This document shows, piece by piece, positions 32,247-44,657 of a stretch of DNA of 64,000 nt. This stretch comes from Cubamyces lactineus. Lineage: Eukaryota; Basidiomycota; Agaricomycetes; Polyporales; Polyporaceae. The notes beneath the pieces are model-generated. The model did not search any database. It was not told the origin of the DNA and saw nothing but the letters and a program-made list of their open reading frames with translations. The DNA lies in the NCBI GenBank assembly GCA_022376465.1, contig JACDTU010000012.1, positions 992,001 to 1,056,000 on the forward strand. Direction: 5' to 3'. How positions within the stretch are numbered: the stretch's first letter is position 1; each line of letters opens with the position of its first letter. Made by a program: the position numbers and the translations under genes.

Positions 32247-34238
32247 ATGAGTTACTTCACGCTCGCTCCCACCCCGAGCAACTCTGGCGCAGATAGCCCA
32301 GGGTCCTCCGTCTTCGACCTCCCCATACAGACAGGGCAGCCTCAAGCGACCCCGGACAACCACTCTCGAACGACAACAGGAAAATCCACCCAACTCCTTC
32401 AGTCAAATGTTCAGGGCGAGACGTCGTTCGTAGTTATCTCTGGAGGGACCGGCTGCAACTCGATATGTTCTGCCTTTGGCCACGCTGCGTCTTACATCTT
32501 GCCCGTATCGGACGATGGCGGGTCGTCTAGCGAGATCATTCGCGTTCTGGGAGGGCCATCTATAGGTACGTTACCTACGACCTGCACGTCTTCATGATAG
32601 GCTGAAGCAAGAGAAGGCGACATTCGCTCCAGACTCGTGCGATTGATCCCAAACGCCGACCCATCCTCCCCGCTCGAGGCCATCCGAAACCTCTTGGCGT
32701 ACCGCCTACCTGCTAGCTGCACTGAACGGGAAGCGCGTGATGAGTGGAGAGACATCGTCGAAGGTAGGAGCAGACTATGGACAGGTATTCCCAACGATAG
32801 AAAGGAGATGATTCGAGGTATGTCAACGCAGGTAGGCGAGACGTATGAGCGTACAAACATTGCTACACAGGATTCCTGGTGTACTTTGAGAGTGAGATAC
32901 TGAAGAGAGCGCACAAGAACTTCTCATTTGTCAACGGAAGGTAAAGGCACGAGAAACCACTACCGTAATGACGATCTCATAGACATATGTAGTATTGGCA
33001 ACTACTTTCTCTCCGCCGCGCAGGCGTTCTTTCGTTCCCTTCCATCAGCCATCTTCCTCTTCTCGTCAATCACTAATAGTCAGGTAGTATCATTCTCACG
33101 TCTCTACCCATTCTCGCGCACTCACCTTCGATACAGGCTAACATCCTACCTGTGATTGTAACGAACCATACCGTTACGATCGCTGCCGAACTGGTCAGCA
33201 CGATCCCTTGTACTTGATGCGCTTGCTCACGCCGCCGCGTCGTCTTACAGGAGAATGGTGAGCGACTCGTGGGCCAATGCGAGATATCCCATCCAGTCCG
33301 TCAAGCACCACGCATAGACATATCTACGGAATCGGAACCCAGTTCGCCGGTGGACGCATTAGATGGCACCCTACCCCGCGCCCGAAACGTTCTATTCCAG
33401 TCCGAGGGCAAGCATCAGTACGAGCCGCTGAATGCACGAATCACTCGTAGGCTGTACTCCGCGTCAGAGCTAACTGGACACTCAATACAGTACGCTCATA
33501 GGTTTGTTCTACATCAACGCGTACGGCAATGAGATCCATCCCTCGCCGAACCCGGACTACTTATCCTCACTTTCGAGATATGATGTACTTGTCTATTCTT
33601 GCGGATCGCTGTGGACGAGGTGGATCATTTGTTGCATCCGAACTGACTCTTACTCACGACGCGAAAATCCAGTATCATTCCTTGCTTAGCTCTCAAAGGC
33701 GTGGCGAATGCGATCGCACGTTCCCGCTCGCTTCGAGCGAAGGTCCTCCTACGTATGTCACTCTGCCACTGAATGGTGCTCAGGCGCTCACCTTACTCCA
33801 GTAAACTCCGCCAACGACAGAGAAACCGACGGGTACACCGCAGTTGACTACATACGGTAAACCGCATGCCTCTTAGATGGAGAACGTAGCTAATCAGCGC
33901 TGTCAGGACGATAACGCGGACGCTGAACGACGGACACCATGCCCAAGTCTACGGCGGTCTCAGCAAGGCAGATACTACGTACCCCGTCTCGGCGTTCATC
34001 ACGCATATGGTGTACCTGAAAGGCACAGGGGTGGATGTCGATGTGCCTAGCATAACAGTGCGTTGCGCCATCTCTTACCCGGCAAGGCTCACGCTAACCG
34101 CGCATTCGCTAGGCTCTGGGAGTGCGTTGTGTAGAGGTGGAGGGGCCTATAGACGAGAGGACCAAGTTGCCTCAGTTCGACGCGTCTAGCGTAGCTCGCG
34201 CGATAGATAGCATCCTAGATAGCATGCCGGAGGAGTGA
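32247..34238 (+). CDS. CofD/YvcK-family (UPF0052) protein of unknown function in fungi
   Basis: Eleven exons give 487 aa: 32247-32565, 32617-32817, 32871-32940, 32993-33083, 33137-33193, 33251-33446, 33502-33619, 33673-33752, 33802-33856, 33907-34057, 34113-34238. Family landmarks are FVVISGGTGCNSICSAFG (nucleotide-binding Gly loop), LPVSDDGGSSSEIIRVLGGP, SIGDIRSRLVRLIP, SAAQAFFRSLPSAI and LLLNSANDRETDGYTAVDYI. In archaea and actinobacteria CofD makes the F420 side chain, and YvcK is a bacterial cell-wall and gluconeogenesis regulator. Fungi are not known to make F420, so the substrate here is unknown. The first intron uses an AAG acceptor. The protein is as complete as bacterial homologues, with an added disordered N-terminus. 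Confidence 0.88.
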
Positions 34239-34572
34239 GCAGTGGGCGAGCGTAGTTGTTGTCCAGACCACGGATGAAGTTCTAGCACCGTACCGGTTCC
34301 CGCGCTCAGCATACAAAGTCTATTTCCCTGAGCCCACGCTCCAAGCGGGTCGTCATTCTACGCTTCATCAGTCTGCTGACCTGTGGTATGCGACGAGCCT
34401 GTGAGCGGGCGCAAGGCGTAACGTTGGCCTAGAGGTAAAGAGTAGATAGCACCCTGACTGTGTTACTGTGGCGGCGCACTCGACCAGCTGCAGCGGCACC
34501 CGCCCCGGCCGCGGCTTGCCTCTCTCCACATCGACCTCGATGATCCCAAAGTGAACGGCGCCGTCGCGCGAC
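34239..34572. other. Spacer after the CofD-like gene
   Basis: 334 bp separate the two plus-strand genes. I see nothing further. Confidence 0.4.
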
Positions 34573-36224
34573 ATGATGACCGCACACCCCGCACACCCCG
34601 CCCCCGTCCACGTCCCCCGCACCACGTCGCGGCACCACCACGCGCACAGGCATGAGGCCAGCCGGCACAGCGAGCCCCGAGTGCGCTCCATCCTCCTCTC
34701 CGGTGCGTCTCCCGCGTCCCCTCATCTCCATGCTTATCTCCCCTCGTCCTCGCACACTCTCTGCACCTTCTCTCGTTCGAATTCATTTCCATGCCCCATG
34801 CGTTGATCGTGCTGATTCTCACATGAGCCCTCGTCCCCGTGCGCCCCGCGTTTAGGAAGCAGCACCAGCACCAGCAAGTCTACATACGCCCCGCGCAATG
34901 CAGACCAACAGCCCGACTCTACGCTCGCCCCTGACCACAGCCAGCCCGACGCTCCCCGGTCTACGAAACGCACCAGCTCGAATCCAGGCGCGAGCCAGGA
35001 CGATGGTGCACTAGCATCTGGTCAAGCTCAAATAGGGACAAGTAGGAGCGGGACACACCCAGAGGCACGTCCATCCTCTTCCTCCGTCTCCGCCTCGATC
35101 CACCTCGAGGACGACCTCGCTGCCGCACTCGCATCCACGCCCACCCCAGAGAGCGCCCTCAATTCCCCTGAGCCCAACCCCGAAATCGCCGTGGTAGCAC
35201 CAGTGCCTACGATGCCCCACATGCGGTCCCGAATGTCGCTCGAGTTGCCCCCGCACGAGCCGATTGACATCCTGTACGATGCGGACTACAAGCACGCCCT
35301 CGAGGGCACCTCCCCCAAGCCCTGCATCGTCCCTGGGAACGCCCTGCACCTCATCGACGACGACCCCGCCGCGCCGCGCTCGCAGACCCCGCCCTCGATC
35401 ATCATCGTCGCGGACGAGGACGAACGCGAACGCGAACGCCGCGGGTCCAGTACGACTGACATGGACGGAGACGGAGATAGGGACGGCGATGTAGAAGGGG
35501 ACCCGGAGACCAGCGAGGGCGACAGGCGTCCCACGCGCCCCACAGGGCCCCGCGTCCGCTTCCGCTCGCGGGTACGCATCACCTCTGGGGTACACCGGCA
35601 CAGACACTCCACGTCGACCGCGAACGGCACCCCAACACCCTGTTCGTCCGCCTCGGACTCGCCATCGTCCTCGATATCCGCGCCGCTGCGGTACCAGAGC
35701 GACGAGAACGGGGCCTGGGGCCCGCTCGGGAAGCGGCTGAGCGCGTACGCCGCGGGCGGCGGGTGGTCCCGTCGTACCCACACTCCACAGATCCAAGTGC
35801 AGACGCAGCAGCGCGTGCAGATCGAGCAGCCGGTGCCCCCGCGCGCTGTAGTGGGAGGCCGTATTCGGGGAGGCAAAGCAAGACGAGGGTACGACGAGCG
35901 GACGCCGCTCATACGCCCGGATCGAAGAAGAATGTACGTTGAGTCTGAAGAAGAGGAGGACGTGCACGGGAGAGACGACCGGCTGAGTCCAGAAGAGAGG
36001 GCGTTGCGCGCGGCCGCGCTGAGGAGGGAGGAGGAAGCGGTGTTCGGGAGGTGGCCTTGGCGAATATTCAACAGACATGTAAGTGCCCTCGCCTCCTTCT
36101 CCGCGTCCTTGGGGTGCGATGTTGACGTTGATGTTGCGCGCGTCTGCTGCAGTGGTGGTGGTGGCACGTCGAGCCTGTGTTGTGCTGCTGTTGCTCGGAC
36201 GACTCGGACTACGAGGAGTTCTGA
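34573..36224 (+). CDS. Unknown mostly disordered protein with Trp/Cys-rich C-terminus
   Basis: Three exons (34573-34702, 34856-36078, 36153-36224) give 474 aa. The introns are 153 nt and 74 nt, both phase-consistent. Most of the chain is Ser/Thr/Pro/Arg-rich. More ordered pieces are PIDILYDADYKHALEG with KPCIVPGNALHLIDDD after it, and the C-terminus, where LSPEERALRAAALRREEEAV leads into FGRWPWRIFNRH and a last exon reading WWWWHVEPVLCCCCSDDSDY. The last exon's W4 and C4 runs are striking and could be a membrane-anchoring or palmitoylated tail; this is inference. I do not recognise the family. The start at 34573 is the first in-frame Met and less certain than the rest. Long minus-strand frames here are shadows. 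Confidence 0.6.
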
Positions 36225-36601
36225 CAATGACAGCGCTCGCTCTCGCCGCCCCGATGCCTTATACCAACGCTTGGCATATTCACACATTCTCGGTTCCTTC
36301 CATGCCCGCCCTCCCAACTCTTGGTTATCCAACTCCCCACTCCACCATTTACGCCGATATCCGTTTGGTGATGGAGCCGCGTTCAGGCTCGCTGTCGCAT
36401 TGTAGAGTATCCCGCTGCTATGCCACAACCGCTGTATTCTATCGCACGTCTCGTATACGCCCTCATGCCCATTCGATACCCAAGAATATGCATGACGCTG
36501 TTTTACACACACAGTCTACTTGCTTCGCGTTCACCTGAGCCGTTCGTTTCGTCACTGACCACCTCCCTCTTGCTCTCAACTCGCTTCTTCATGGCCGCCC
36601 T
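36225..36601. other. Convergent 3' region
   Basis: 377 bp lie between the stop codons of the preceding plus-strand gene and chorismate synthase. I see only probable 3' UTRs. Confidence 0.4.
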
Positions 36602-38187
36602 TCACTGCTTTCCCTCGCCCTCAGTCTTCGACGATTCCACCGGCGGCTTCACCATCGTCGGGGGCAGCGTCGTGATCGGGGGCAACAAGCTCATTGCTGC
36701 GCGGCGCGCGTTCTGGATTAGCACCTGGTCCATGATGACGAGCGCGGCCATGGCCTCAACAATGGGCACCGCGCGAGGCACGACGCACGGGTCGTGCCGC
36801 CCGCGCGCTGCGAGCGTGCCCGGCGTGCCGTCGTACTGCGCCGTCTCCTGCGGCTGGGTGATCGTCGCGGGGCTCTTGAACCCGACCCTGTGCACCGTGC
36901 GCCGTCAGTCACATACTCAAAACATAGAGACGCAGAATCACGAAATGTGTTTCCGAAGCTCGAGACGCAACGCACCTGAAGTAGATGTCCTCCCCATTCG
37001 AGATCCCGCCCTGCACACCGCCAGACCAGTTCGTGCGCGTCGCGAGCCCGCCCCCGCCCTCGCGGCGGACGAACGCGTCGTTGTGGCGCGAGCCGGGCAC
37101 GCGCGTCCCGCGGAAGCCGGACCCGATCTCGAACGCCTTCGTCGCGGGGATGGAGAGCATCGCGTGCGCGAGCGTCGCCTCGAGCTTGTCGAACACGGGC
37201 TCGCCGAGCCCCGCGGGCGCGCCGCGGATCACGCACGTTACCGTCCCGCCGATGGAGTCGTTGGCCTCTTTTGCGCGCAGGATGCGCTGTGCGAGGGGAG
37301 AGGGGGGACATGGTGTGAGTGCATGCTACAAGGCAGGAAACGAAGGGAGAAGCGGTGCGTACCTTGATCATACGCTCCGACGTCTCGGCGTGGGGACAAC
37401 GCGTAGGTTGGGCATCGACCTGCTCGCGGGTAACCGTCTTCAAGAGCTCGACGAACTCGGGGCTTAGCGCGTCCTCAACGGTGTCATCGTCGTCATCCGG
37501 AACTTGCGAGGGGGGCGACACTGCAGAGGGCATGTCGATCTTGCCTACGGACGACACAAACGCAACGATCTCAATGCCGTACGCGAGCTTGAGGTACTTC
37601 TCCGCGATCGCACCGGCGGCGACACGTCCTTTTATCTGCCGTCAGTCTGATCCCAGCCAGCGCGAGGGGAGAAGGGCGGATAGAGCGCACCGATCGTCTC
37701 GCGGGCACTACTGCGGCCACCACCGCTGCTCGCTTTCACGCCGTACTTCTCGAGGTACGTCCAGTCTGCGTGGCTGGGTCGTGGGTAGAGGTCCGTCTCG
37801 GAGTAGTCCTTGGGCCTTTGATCCTCGTTGCGGACGAGGAGACCGATCGGCGTCCCGAGGGTAACACCGTGCTCGATACCGGATTGAAGGTGAACGAGAT
37901 CCTTCTCGTCTCTCTGCACAATGTTCAGCATGTTGAAGGGATTGCAGAAAGAGACGGTGGGCGTACTGGGGTAGTGAGATTACTCTGTCCTGGCCTCCTC
38001 CGGCTCAGTTGCACCTGGACATCTTGGGCGGCCAAAGGCAGACCCTGATCATGACTTTGAGTATGATCTGTGGCCTTGAATGCTTGGGAAAACGCACAGG
38101 TGGGCATCCATCGATGATAGCGCCGACCGAGGCGCAATGGGACTCTCCGTAGGTCGTTACACGGAAAAGGGTGCCAAAAGTAGACAT
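36602..38187 (-). CDS. ARO2: Chorismate synthase
   Basis: Six exons (38098-38187, 37967-38044, 37691-37913, 37363-37628, 36976-37286, 36602-36887) give 417 aa, the usual length. Signature motifs are [67 protein letters not shown] and [19 protein letters not shown]. The enzyme turns 5-enolpyruvylshikimate 3-phosphate into chorismate, the last shared step to Trp, Phe, Tyr and folate, using reduced FMN. Fungal forms are bifunctional and reduce their own flavin. All signatures are present. Intron 3 (37629-37690) ends in AAAAG instead of a C/TAG. It is divergent from the DUF7704 gene. Confidence 0.96.
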
Positions 38188-38806
38188 CTGGACGAGGGCA
38201 GCGTTAATGGCGCATTCGAGGATGAAAGACGTTAGGCATACGCACCTTGAGCAGTTTTATAGCGCTATGTCGTGGACGCTTGTCAGACGTGGGATCTCGC
38301 CCGAGTGTATGTTACGCACAGAAATTGAGAGAGCTGAGCTCAAGTGGGGGTGAAAGACAGATGGGGAATTCTGGCGCAGGCGCTTTTGCGGCGTGCTTCC
38401 GTGCTCGATCCGATGTCTATCGGGGCTCTAGAGCAGACACTTGTCTAAGCAATGTAGAGGGGCTGATTAATGGCTTGCGAGAACAGCTGCCTACGCGCGA
38501 GACGGAGGAGGCTTGAGAAGGAGTGAGAGAGCGCAGAAAGAATGACTCCCAAGGCCAATTGCTATAGATTCTCCGATCGAGCACAGCGAGCGAAGATAAG
38601 ATAAGATCCACACACTCCGACTCTCACGGACTTCCCCAGCTGTGGCTGCGGCGACTCTGAGGGCCTCTTCAAGTTCCCACCACGACTAGCATAGCGACCT
38701 TGCAGCGACCAAGCATATTATATAGCGCACTACTTGCCTCGTATACTCTGCTCACGCCGAAAACATTGAACAGCTGTTTCTGTGATCTGCAGACATTCAA
38801 AGCCTA
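38188..38806. other. Divergent promoter region of ARO2 and the DUF7704 gene
   Basis: 619 bp lie between the two start codons. The short frames are unconvincing. A TATATAG-like site near 38719 lies about 85 bp before the DUF7704 ATG. Confidence 0.45.
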
Positions 38807-39681
38807 ATGCCACTCATCTCAGACTTCCCCGCCCTCCCGGGCTTCTACCAACTGCTCTTCCTCCACATTGAACCCAGTGAGTCCATTATACCATCATCCG
38901 AGTCAACAAGTACCTTAATCCTACCTCCCATGCAGCATCCACAGTGATGCCTGCCGTCATGGCATGGGTGTTTCCCGGTGCTGCATGGTTCCACAACCAG
39001 CTCATCCCCGACGGAACACCCGTCCCTGCCTCGCTTTCCGATCCCAGAACGACCATGGCCGTCTGGCAGCTTGGCAACTGTATGTCGCAAATTATCTTAT
39101 TCCAATTACTGTTAGATGCATTTAGTTAACGCGTACCATAGGCTATATGCTACTCGGCCTCATTTCTACATTCGTCTTCCGGGCGGTGCGCGACGCGCTC
39201 CCCAACAACCCAGTCGCGCAAGAGCGCATCCTAGGCGCGAGCTTCACCGCCCTCGCGCTCGCAGACGTGAGCGCGCCCCTTCTAAATGCAGCATCTATCA
39301 CTAACCCATAGCTTTCTCCGTTTCGACAGGTGACCCAGTAAGTCGCCCGAGATCACCTTATAGTTTGAACGAGAAGCGACGACTCATTCTCCGCCTTTTT
39401 GTTTAGCATCCTCTGGTCCTTCGTCGGGCTTCCGGATGAGCTCAAATATGACTTTGCAAGCTGGAACTCGATGACGCACGGCAACATCACCTTCGTCGTC
39501 TTCCTCCTGAGCATGCGGTGCGTCCTCGTGTCTTTGCGTCCCGCCGGCTCAATATCGTACACCACTCATCCTGATGTGTTACATCTCGTCGCGTAGGCTC
39601 GCATGGTTCATGGGCATCGGGCGGAAGCGGTACTACTACAGCCAGTCCGCCGGGTCGACGGCGGCAAAGAAGAGGTCGTGA
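38807..39681 (+). CDS. DUF7704-type integral membrane protein
   Basis: Six exons (38807-38876, 38936-39079, 39142-39266, 39330-39337, 39407-39517, 39597-39681) give 180 aa. The motif FYQLLFLHIEP near the start matches the FF-x-YIEP signature of fungal DUF7704 proteins. Hydrophobic helices follow (MLLGLISTFVFRAV, ITFVVFLLSMRLAWFMG) with conserved-looking HILWSFVGLPDELKYDF. The tail is basic and rich in Lys, Arg and Tyr. The function of the family is unknown. Exon 4 is only 8 nt (coding V-T and part of His). It is required, because joining exons 3 and 5 directly would shift the frame and lose the VTHILW segment. Confidence 0.85.
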
Positions 39682-41770
39682 GGGGTATCCTGAAGCCGAG
39701 TCGTTGAACTTCCACTATTCGATATGCTGGGCTAGCGTATTGCTCATCCCGGTCCAGGGAATCGGGTGTTGTGCTATAGTAACATGTAATTGCCCGGTGC
39801 CGAATGCTCAGCACTCATATATGATACTCAGAGTCCGCTCCTCCTAGCCAAAGCGAGCGCATTCGCCACGACACGTTCGTATCCTGTCAGACAGACTTCT
39901 TCATATACGCATAGCGACCGCGTGATTCAAGGTCAGTATGCGTCTGCAATACAATCGTCCGTGTCCAAAATCCCACGCGCTCTTCGTCGTGCGAGCTCCC
40001 AACGTACATACATGAGCAGATACCGGCAGTTCGTCTATCTTGTTTTTGGATACGACGAATACGATGCCATGATTCATCGCCGTTCGCAAACCAGTACCTG
40101 TACATGCATCATCGATCCGGGACCTCGAGAACAAGCAGCATGTTTTCGAGTCGCAACCTCGAGTCGACTTCCCATAGCCAGTTTTCGATCGGCACAATCA
40201 GAAACAGACGGAGATGAGATTGTATAGAGATCTCGAGCAGGAAAAAGAAAACTACGCTAAGGTACGGTACCTGTACGATCATAGAATACACAATACACAA
40301 CTTATCGACACGATACTTGCCTATGAGCCACGGGGGGCTCAGGCTCAGGATGGAGAGACAGAGCTCGAGGGAGACATGCGGTTCTCAGACGGCAATACGA
40401 ACCAAAGCACGACGCGGGACACATGAAGGCATGCGTACTGCGACGTTGGAGACGATAGGGAGAATGGAAGATGAGAAAGGAGAGGGGGATGGGGCAGATA
40501 GAAAAGGGGGATGGGGATGGGAAACTGGGATGGGAAAAGCGAATAAGAAAGAAAGGCATGAGAGAGACGACTGTATCGAGGATGCGGGTCCTGGAGCGCG
40601 GTACGGCATGGACACTGGAGCGTCCATAGCGAAATCAGCGCAAAGACGTAGTAGTAGGTAATGGATACAACAACAGGCGGAGCGGACAAACGGCAAGCGG
40701 TGGGAGGCGTGTGTACGACAACCCTACTTCAAGTCTAAGGCAGGAAGAGGCAGGACGGGCCCAAGAAGAAACCCAGAGGACGTGCGAAAGGAAGGCAAAA
40801 GGAACAGAAGAGTATCATAGGCAGACTTGGATGGCATCGCAGAGAGCACGAAAACAGGACAGCAAGGGAGCAGAGCCGGCCGAAAGCCAGAGGACCCGCG
40901 GCGGCCGTCATCCCTCTCCCGCTCGCCCATTCGCCCCATTCACCGGCTGATGGCCAGCACAATAGGCACCCTCGGCCTCCCACAGCGTCTCCGTACAAGG
41001 CATCCAGCGATCCAGCGATCCCCGCACGAGCGAATCCAAGAGGGGGATTTACTCGATACGACGTCGGCTGACCCGTCCCGACTCCCACCGACTCCTCAGC
41101 GTCCCACAGTGCACGACCCACATCCAGCGACCCGGGTAGGAGCCGCGAGTTGACCGGCGGCCGTGAATAGCACAGAACAGAGGGTCTGTGTGGTCCCGCC
41201 CATGGTCCAGTAGAGTCCTGTACGGTTCTTCGAGCCTGGCCCGTCTTCCCGAAAATCTAGAAGCCCCCTGCCAAAGTCCGCGCCCGTTCCTAGCCCGGAA
41301 CACCGTTATCGCACCGCTCGTCCATTCACCGAAGTCGTCCGAGTGCCCGTACGTTACCGTACCATCCGCATGTCCACGTCTTCGGAACAAAGAGAGGCCG
41401 CGCCTCAAGAGAGTCGTCACGTCGTATGCCGGGGAGAGTCGTTAATGGTGGTGATGGTGAGACAATTAGTGTTGCAGCGTGGTACTGAGAGGAAACCATC
41501 CTGTTACAAATGCGAGGGAGACCATGACAGTGGAGCGTAGGGGAATGCAATGCGAAGTGCGCCGTGCCGTCGTCGAATGCCGTACATACCGCCGAATGAG
41601 ACCCACAGCATCACCGAGCGGGTCCCGAACGTCTTCGAAACGGTAGAGTAGTCTGAGAGGATAGTGCATGGTGTGGACATGACGCTATGACTGGCCAGGA
41701 CGGCGAGACCTGCAGAGGGGTACAGACATAGGAAAGGCGGCACGGAAAGACGAGTGGGAGACAGGAAGCC
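39682..41770. other. Intergenic stretch of about 2.1 kb, no gene recognised
   Basis: The region contains a purine-rich block (about 40420-40900, plus strand) whose complement shows long but low-complexity frames, such as minus 40345-40689. No motif, splice structure or RNA gene is recognised. Part is probably 3' UTR of the flanking genes. Confidence 0.4.
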
Positions 41771-43824
41771 TTACTTCTGCGCCTGTGCCTGCGCTTGCTT
41801 CGCGGCGAGCGTCTCGATGATGTGGTGCACGCCTTCGGGCTCGAGCACGACCTTCGTCCCATCGCACCGCGCCTTACTGGTAAACTCGGAGCAAAGCTCG
41901 TTAATGTCCACATCCTGAGCCCGCAAACAGAAGCGTCAGCCACCTCCGCTACGATGTGCATCCCGACGGGGATCTGAATCGCGACCAACCTTAAACTGCG
42001 GGTTCGACGTGATGCTCCGCCACGCCGTGAGCACCTCCACGTTCTTGTCGCTCTTCTCCGTCCGCGGGAAGCTCGACCCTTTGCACATCACGATCGGGCC
42101 TGCACCGTTGTCGTCCACCGCCTTCTTGAGGAAGGGCGCGAACGGCATCTCGCATGACGCCCCGCCGTTCTGACTCCCGTTATCCGTGTTGGCCGAGGGT
42201 GAATTCGAATTCGAACTTGACGACGGGCTTTGTACAAAGCTCGACTGGCCCTGCTCCGCGATCGCTTTCGACAGTTGCTCCTTCGTCTTCGGACATTCAC
42301 CCATGTGGTGTAATGACGGACTGCCGTTTGCCGTCTGCGGGCTCGATGAGCCGGTCGCGCCTGCCGGTGATGATGATGTTGATGACAGTGATGGCGTCCG
42401 CATCGAGGCATGTGAAACGGGCGATATTGAGCTCGGTGAGCTCGCGAGGAGGGCCTGGAAGTCCGCAACGCTGCTGGCGTTAGGTGACAGGAAGTTACCG
42501 CCGAACAGCTGCTCCAAGGCGTCCTGGCTCTGTTCGGGAGGCGTCCAATGTTCTGAAAAGGAGTCGAAGGACCCCGGTGTGAACTGATGGTTGCCGTTCA
42601 CGAGTAGCGGTGGGCTGTCGCTTGGCGATGGCTCCGCGAACGATGTCCACACCGGGTTGCTTGCGATCGTCTTGAACGTGCCCGAGTTGTACGGGAACGA
42701 CGAATCGACGTTCATGTCGTTGTTCATGTCCGCAAAGTCGTCCGTGTTGAGCGTATTCGGGTCAAACGGTATCAAATTGTTGAAGTTCATCTCAAAGTCG
42801 TTCGGCTGCGATGACTGCGACGTCATCGGCGACTTGCTCGGACCAGCGCCAGGTGTGGCGAAGTTAAATTGCATATTGTGGTTGTTGTTAAACGAGTTCT
42901 GCGCCGTGTTGGTCCCGCTGGTCGCATTGGTGCTGCGGGGCGCAGTAAAGGTGAACGCCGCCTGCTTCAACATCATGTTTTCGTTCTGCAGACGCTGGAG
43001 GAGGTCTCGGAGGTTCTCGTTCTCCTGCTCCGTCATGTGGTTCTTGGCCTCGAGTGCGGCAACCTTATCCTCGAGCTGTGCGACGATCCGCGTCAGGACG
43101 ATGTTCCATCCAGACGAAAAGGAAATAGACTTACGTCTTTCACGTGCCGTTCCTTGCGCTCACGGAAGGCCCGCTGGGCAGCACGGTTCTGCTCTTTGCG
43201 CTTGAGAAGACGTAGCTCATCCTAGAATATCGTTGAGTGACATCATCGAAGCATCAATGAACAACGATGCCTACCTGTGGAGTGCCAGATTTGCGCCGAG
43301 AGCTGCTGGAACCGCCCTTTTTTGTATTACCGGCAGAGGAAGCTAGAAGCGAAGTTCAATGGCGATCGCAGATCATCGGGGGGACGGCTCGACATACATG
43401 TATGCTGCGACTTGTGTTGAGGCTCGTCGTCATTATCGTTGGCCGCCTTACGCTTAAGCGAGCCATCGTCCTGCTGTGACTGTGATTGTTGCGTTTGCTG
43501 TTGATCTGCGGCAGCGGAAGTAGTAGGGCTGTTGAATACCCCTGATTGTCTCCGTGAGAGACTAGATTCGTGTCCGAGGCTGGGAGGGCTGGGACTACTG
43601 TCGCTCGAGGGCGGGCTGTTGGATAATGGAGGGAAAGAGCTGATGCTCTGGGGGTCGACGCCGTCCGGGTTGTCGAAGGACAGGGGCGGGTTGTTGCTGG
43701 TTGCTGCGGGGAACTGCTTCTGAAGGAAAGCGAGGAAATCGTCGTCGGGGAGAGCTGAAAAAGTGTCAGGCTGCTGAGCCGAGATGTCCCAGAAAGAGTG
43801 CAGATCCGACGAGGAGAAATTCAT
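41771..43824 (-). CDS. Pap1/Yap1-type bZIP transcription factor (oxidative-stress regulator)
   Basis: Five exons (43398-43824, 43275-43342, 43135-43221, 41990-43075, 41771-41914) give 603 aa. The bZIP basic region contains NRAAQRAFRERKERHVKD, the N-x-x-A-Q-x-x-F-R form specific to the Pap1/Yap1 family. A leucine zipper follows (LEDKVAALEAKNHM and onward). The middle is Asn/Ser/Pro-rich. The C-terminus keeps a cysteine-rich domain with four Cys, in SCEMPFAPFL, IVMCKG, NELCSEFTSK and ARCDGTKVVL. In relatives these cysteines form disulfides on oxidation, mask the export signal and hold the factor in the nucleus. It would activate antioxidant and drug-resistance genes (family knowledge). The start MNFSSSDLHSFWD at 43824 is preferred over the longer open frame. 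Confidence 0.92.
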
Positions 43825-44657
43825 GGCGGGCAGCGAACGGTCGGGAGAGGCGAGGATGCGAGGAAAGGAGATCAAGGGGCCGGGAGGAGCTTGGTGTGGC
43901 TGAGTAAGCAGGATACGGAAGACGGTCCAAGCAGCCGATAAAGAGCGAGCTGAGGCTGGCTGAGTTGTGTTGGGCGGTGTGTTCAGCACTGCAGACGACG
44001 AGGACGAGTGCGAGGGTAAGAGAGAGCAGGAGGGAGATGGCGGGAGGAGATGAGAGTGAAATGGAGAGGAGCGATGTCGGCGGGAACGAGGCGCTCGGCC
44101 GCGGGAAAAACCGAGAAGGGGGGGTTGCGCAAGCTTTGAAGCCGCTCTCCGCCGCGAATTGTGTTCAAACTCAAGTGCTCCTTGGCTCGCCCTTTTGCAC
44201 TGCGATGCGGGAGCGTTTGATGGGCTGACAAAGACGGTAGACCGACGACAGAGATGACTCCTTTTCCCTCTAGACCTCGCTACCGATCCCGCTCAGGAGA
44301 TAGCACAAAAGCTGAGCCCTAGGATTCACAAACGCACGTAGTATGCCCGGGAAGATCGCAGAACAGGTCAGAAGGTACCATCCTCTCCCTCGACCTGTTC
44401 TTATGTACCGCAAGGCCCAAGCCAATCGAACGCATCACCCTGGTCTCTATTGCTCTGTGTTTGCTGCCCCCAACGGATTCAGACTCAGAACGCCTGTTAC
44501 AGCCTCCAAACCTTCCGTCCTTCCCGAGCTGACGCCTGTCTCTCCTGGCGCTCCCCTTCCTTCGGACTCGAAAGCTTGACGCCTAAGCGCCGTCCTCGTC
44601 CACCGACGATATCCGACCGGACGACAACCGCTGCTGCGCCCCTTCTCTTCCTTCCCA

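Noticed and set aside
35011..36512. 355- and 408-codon minus-strand frames
   Set aside because: They are opposite the 34573-36224 gene, whose plus-strand exons join in phase and read more like protein. The minus frames start and stop without splice support.
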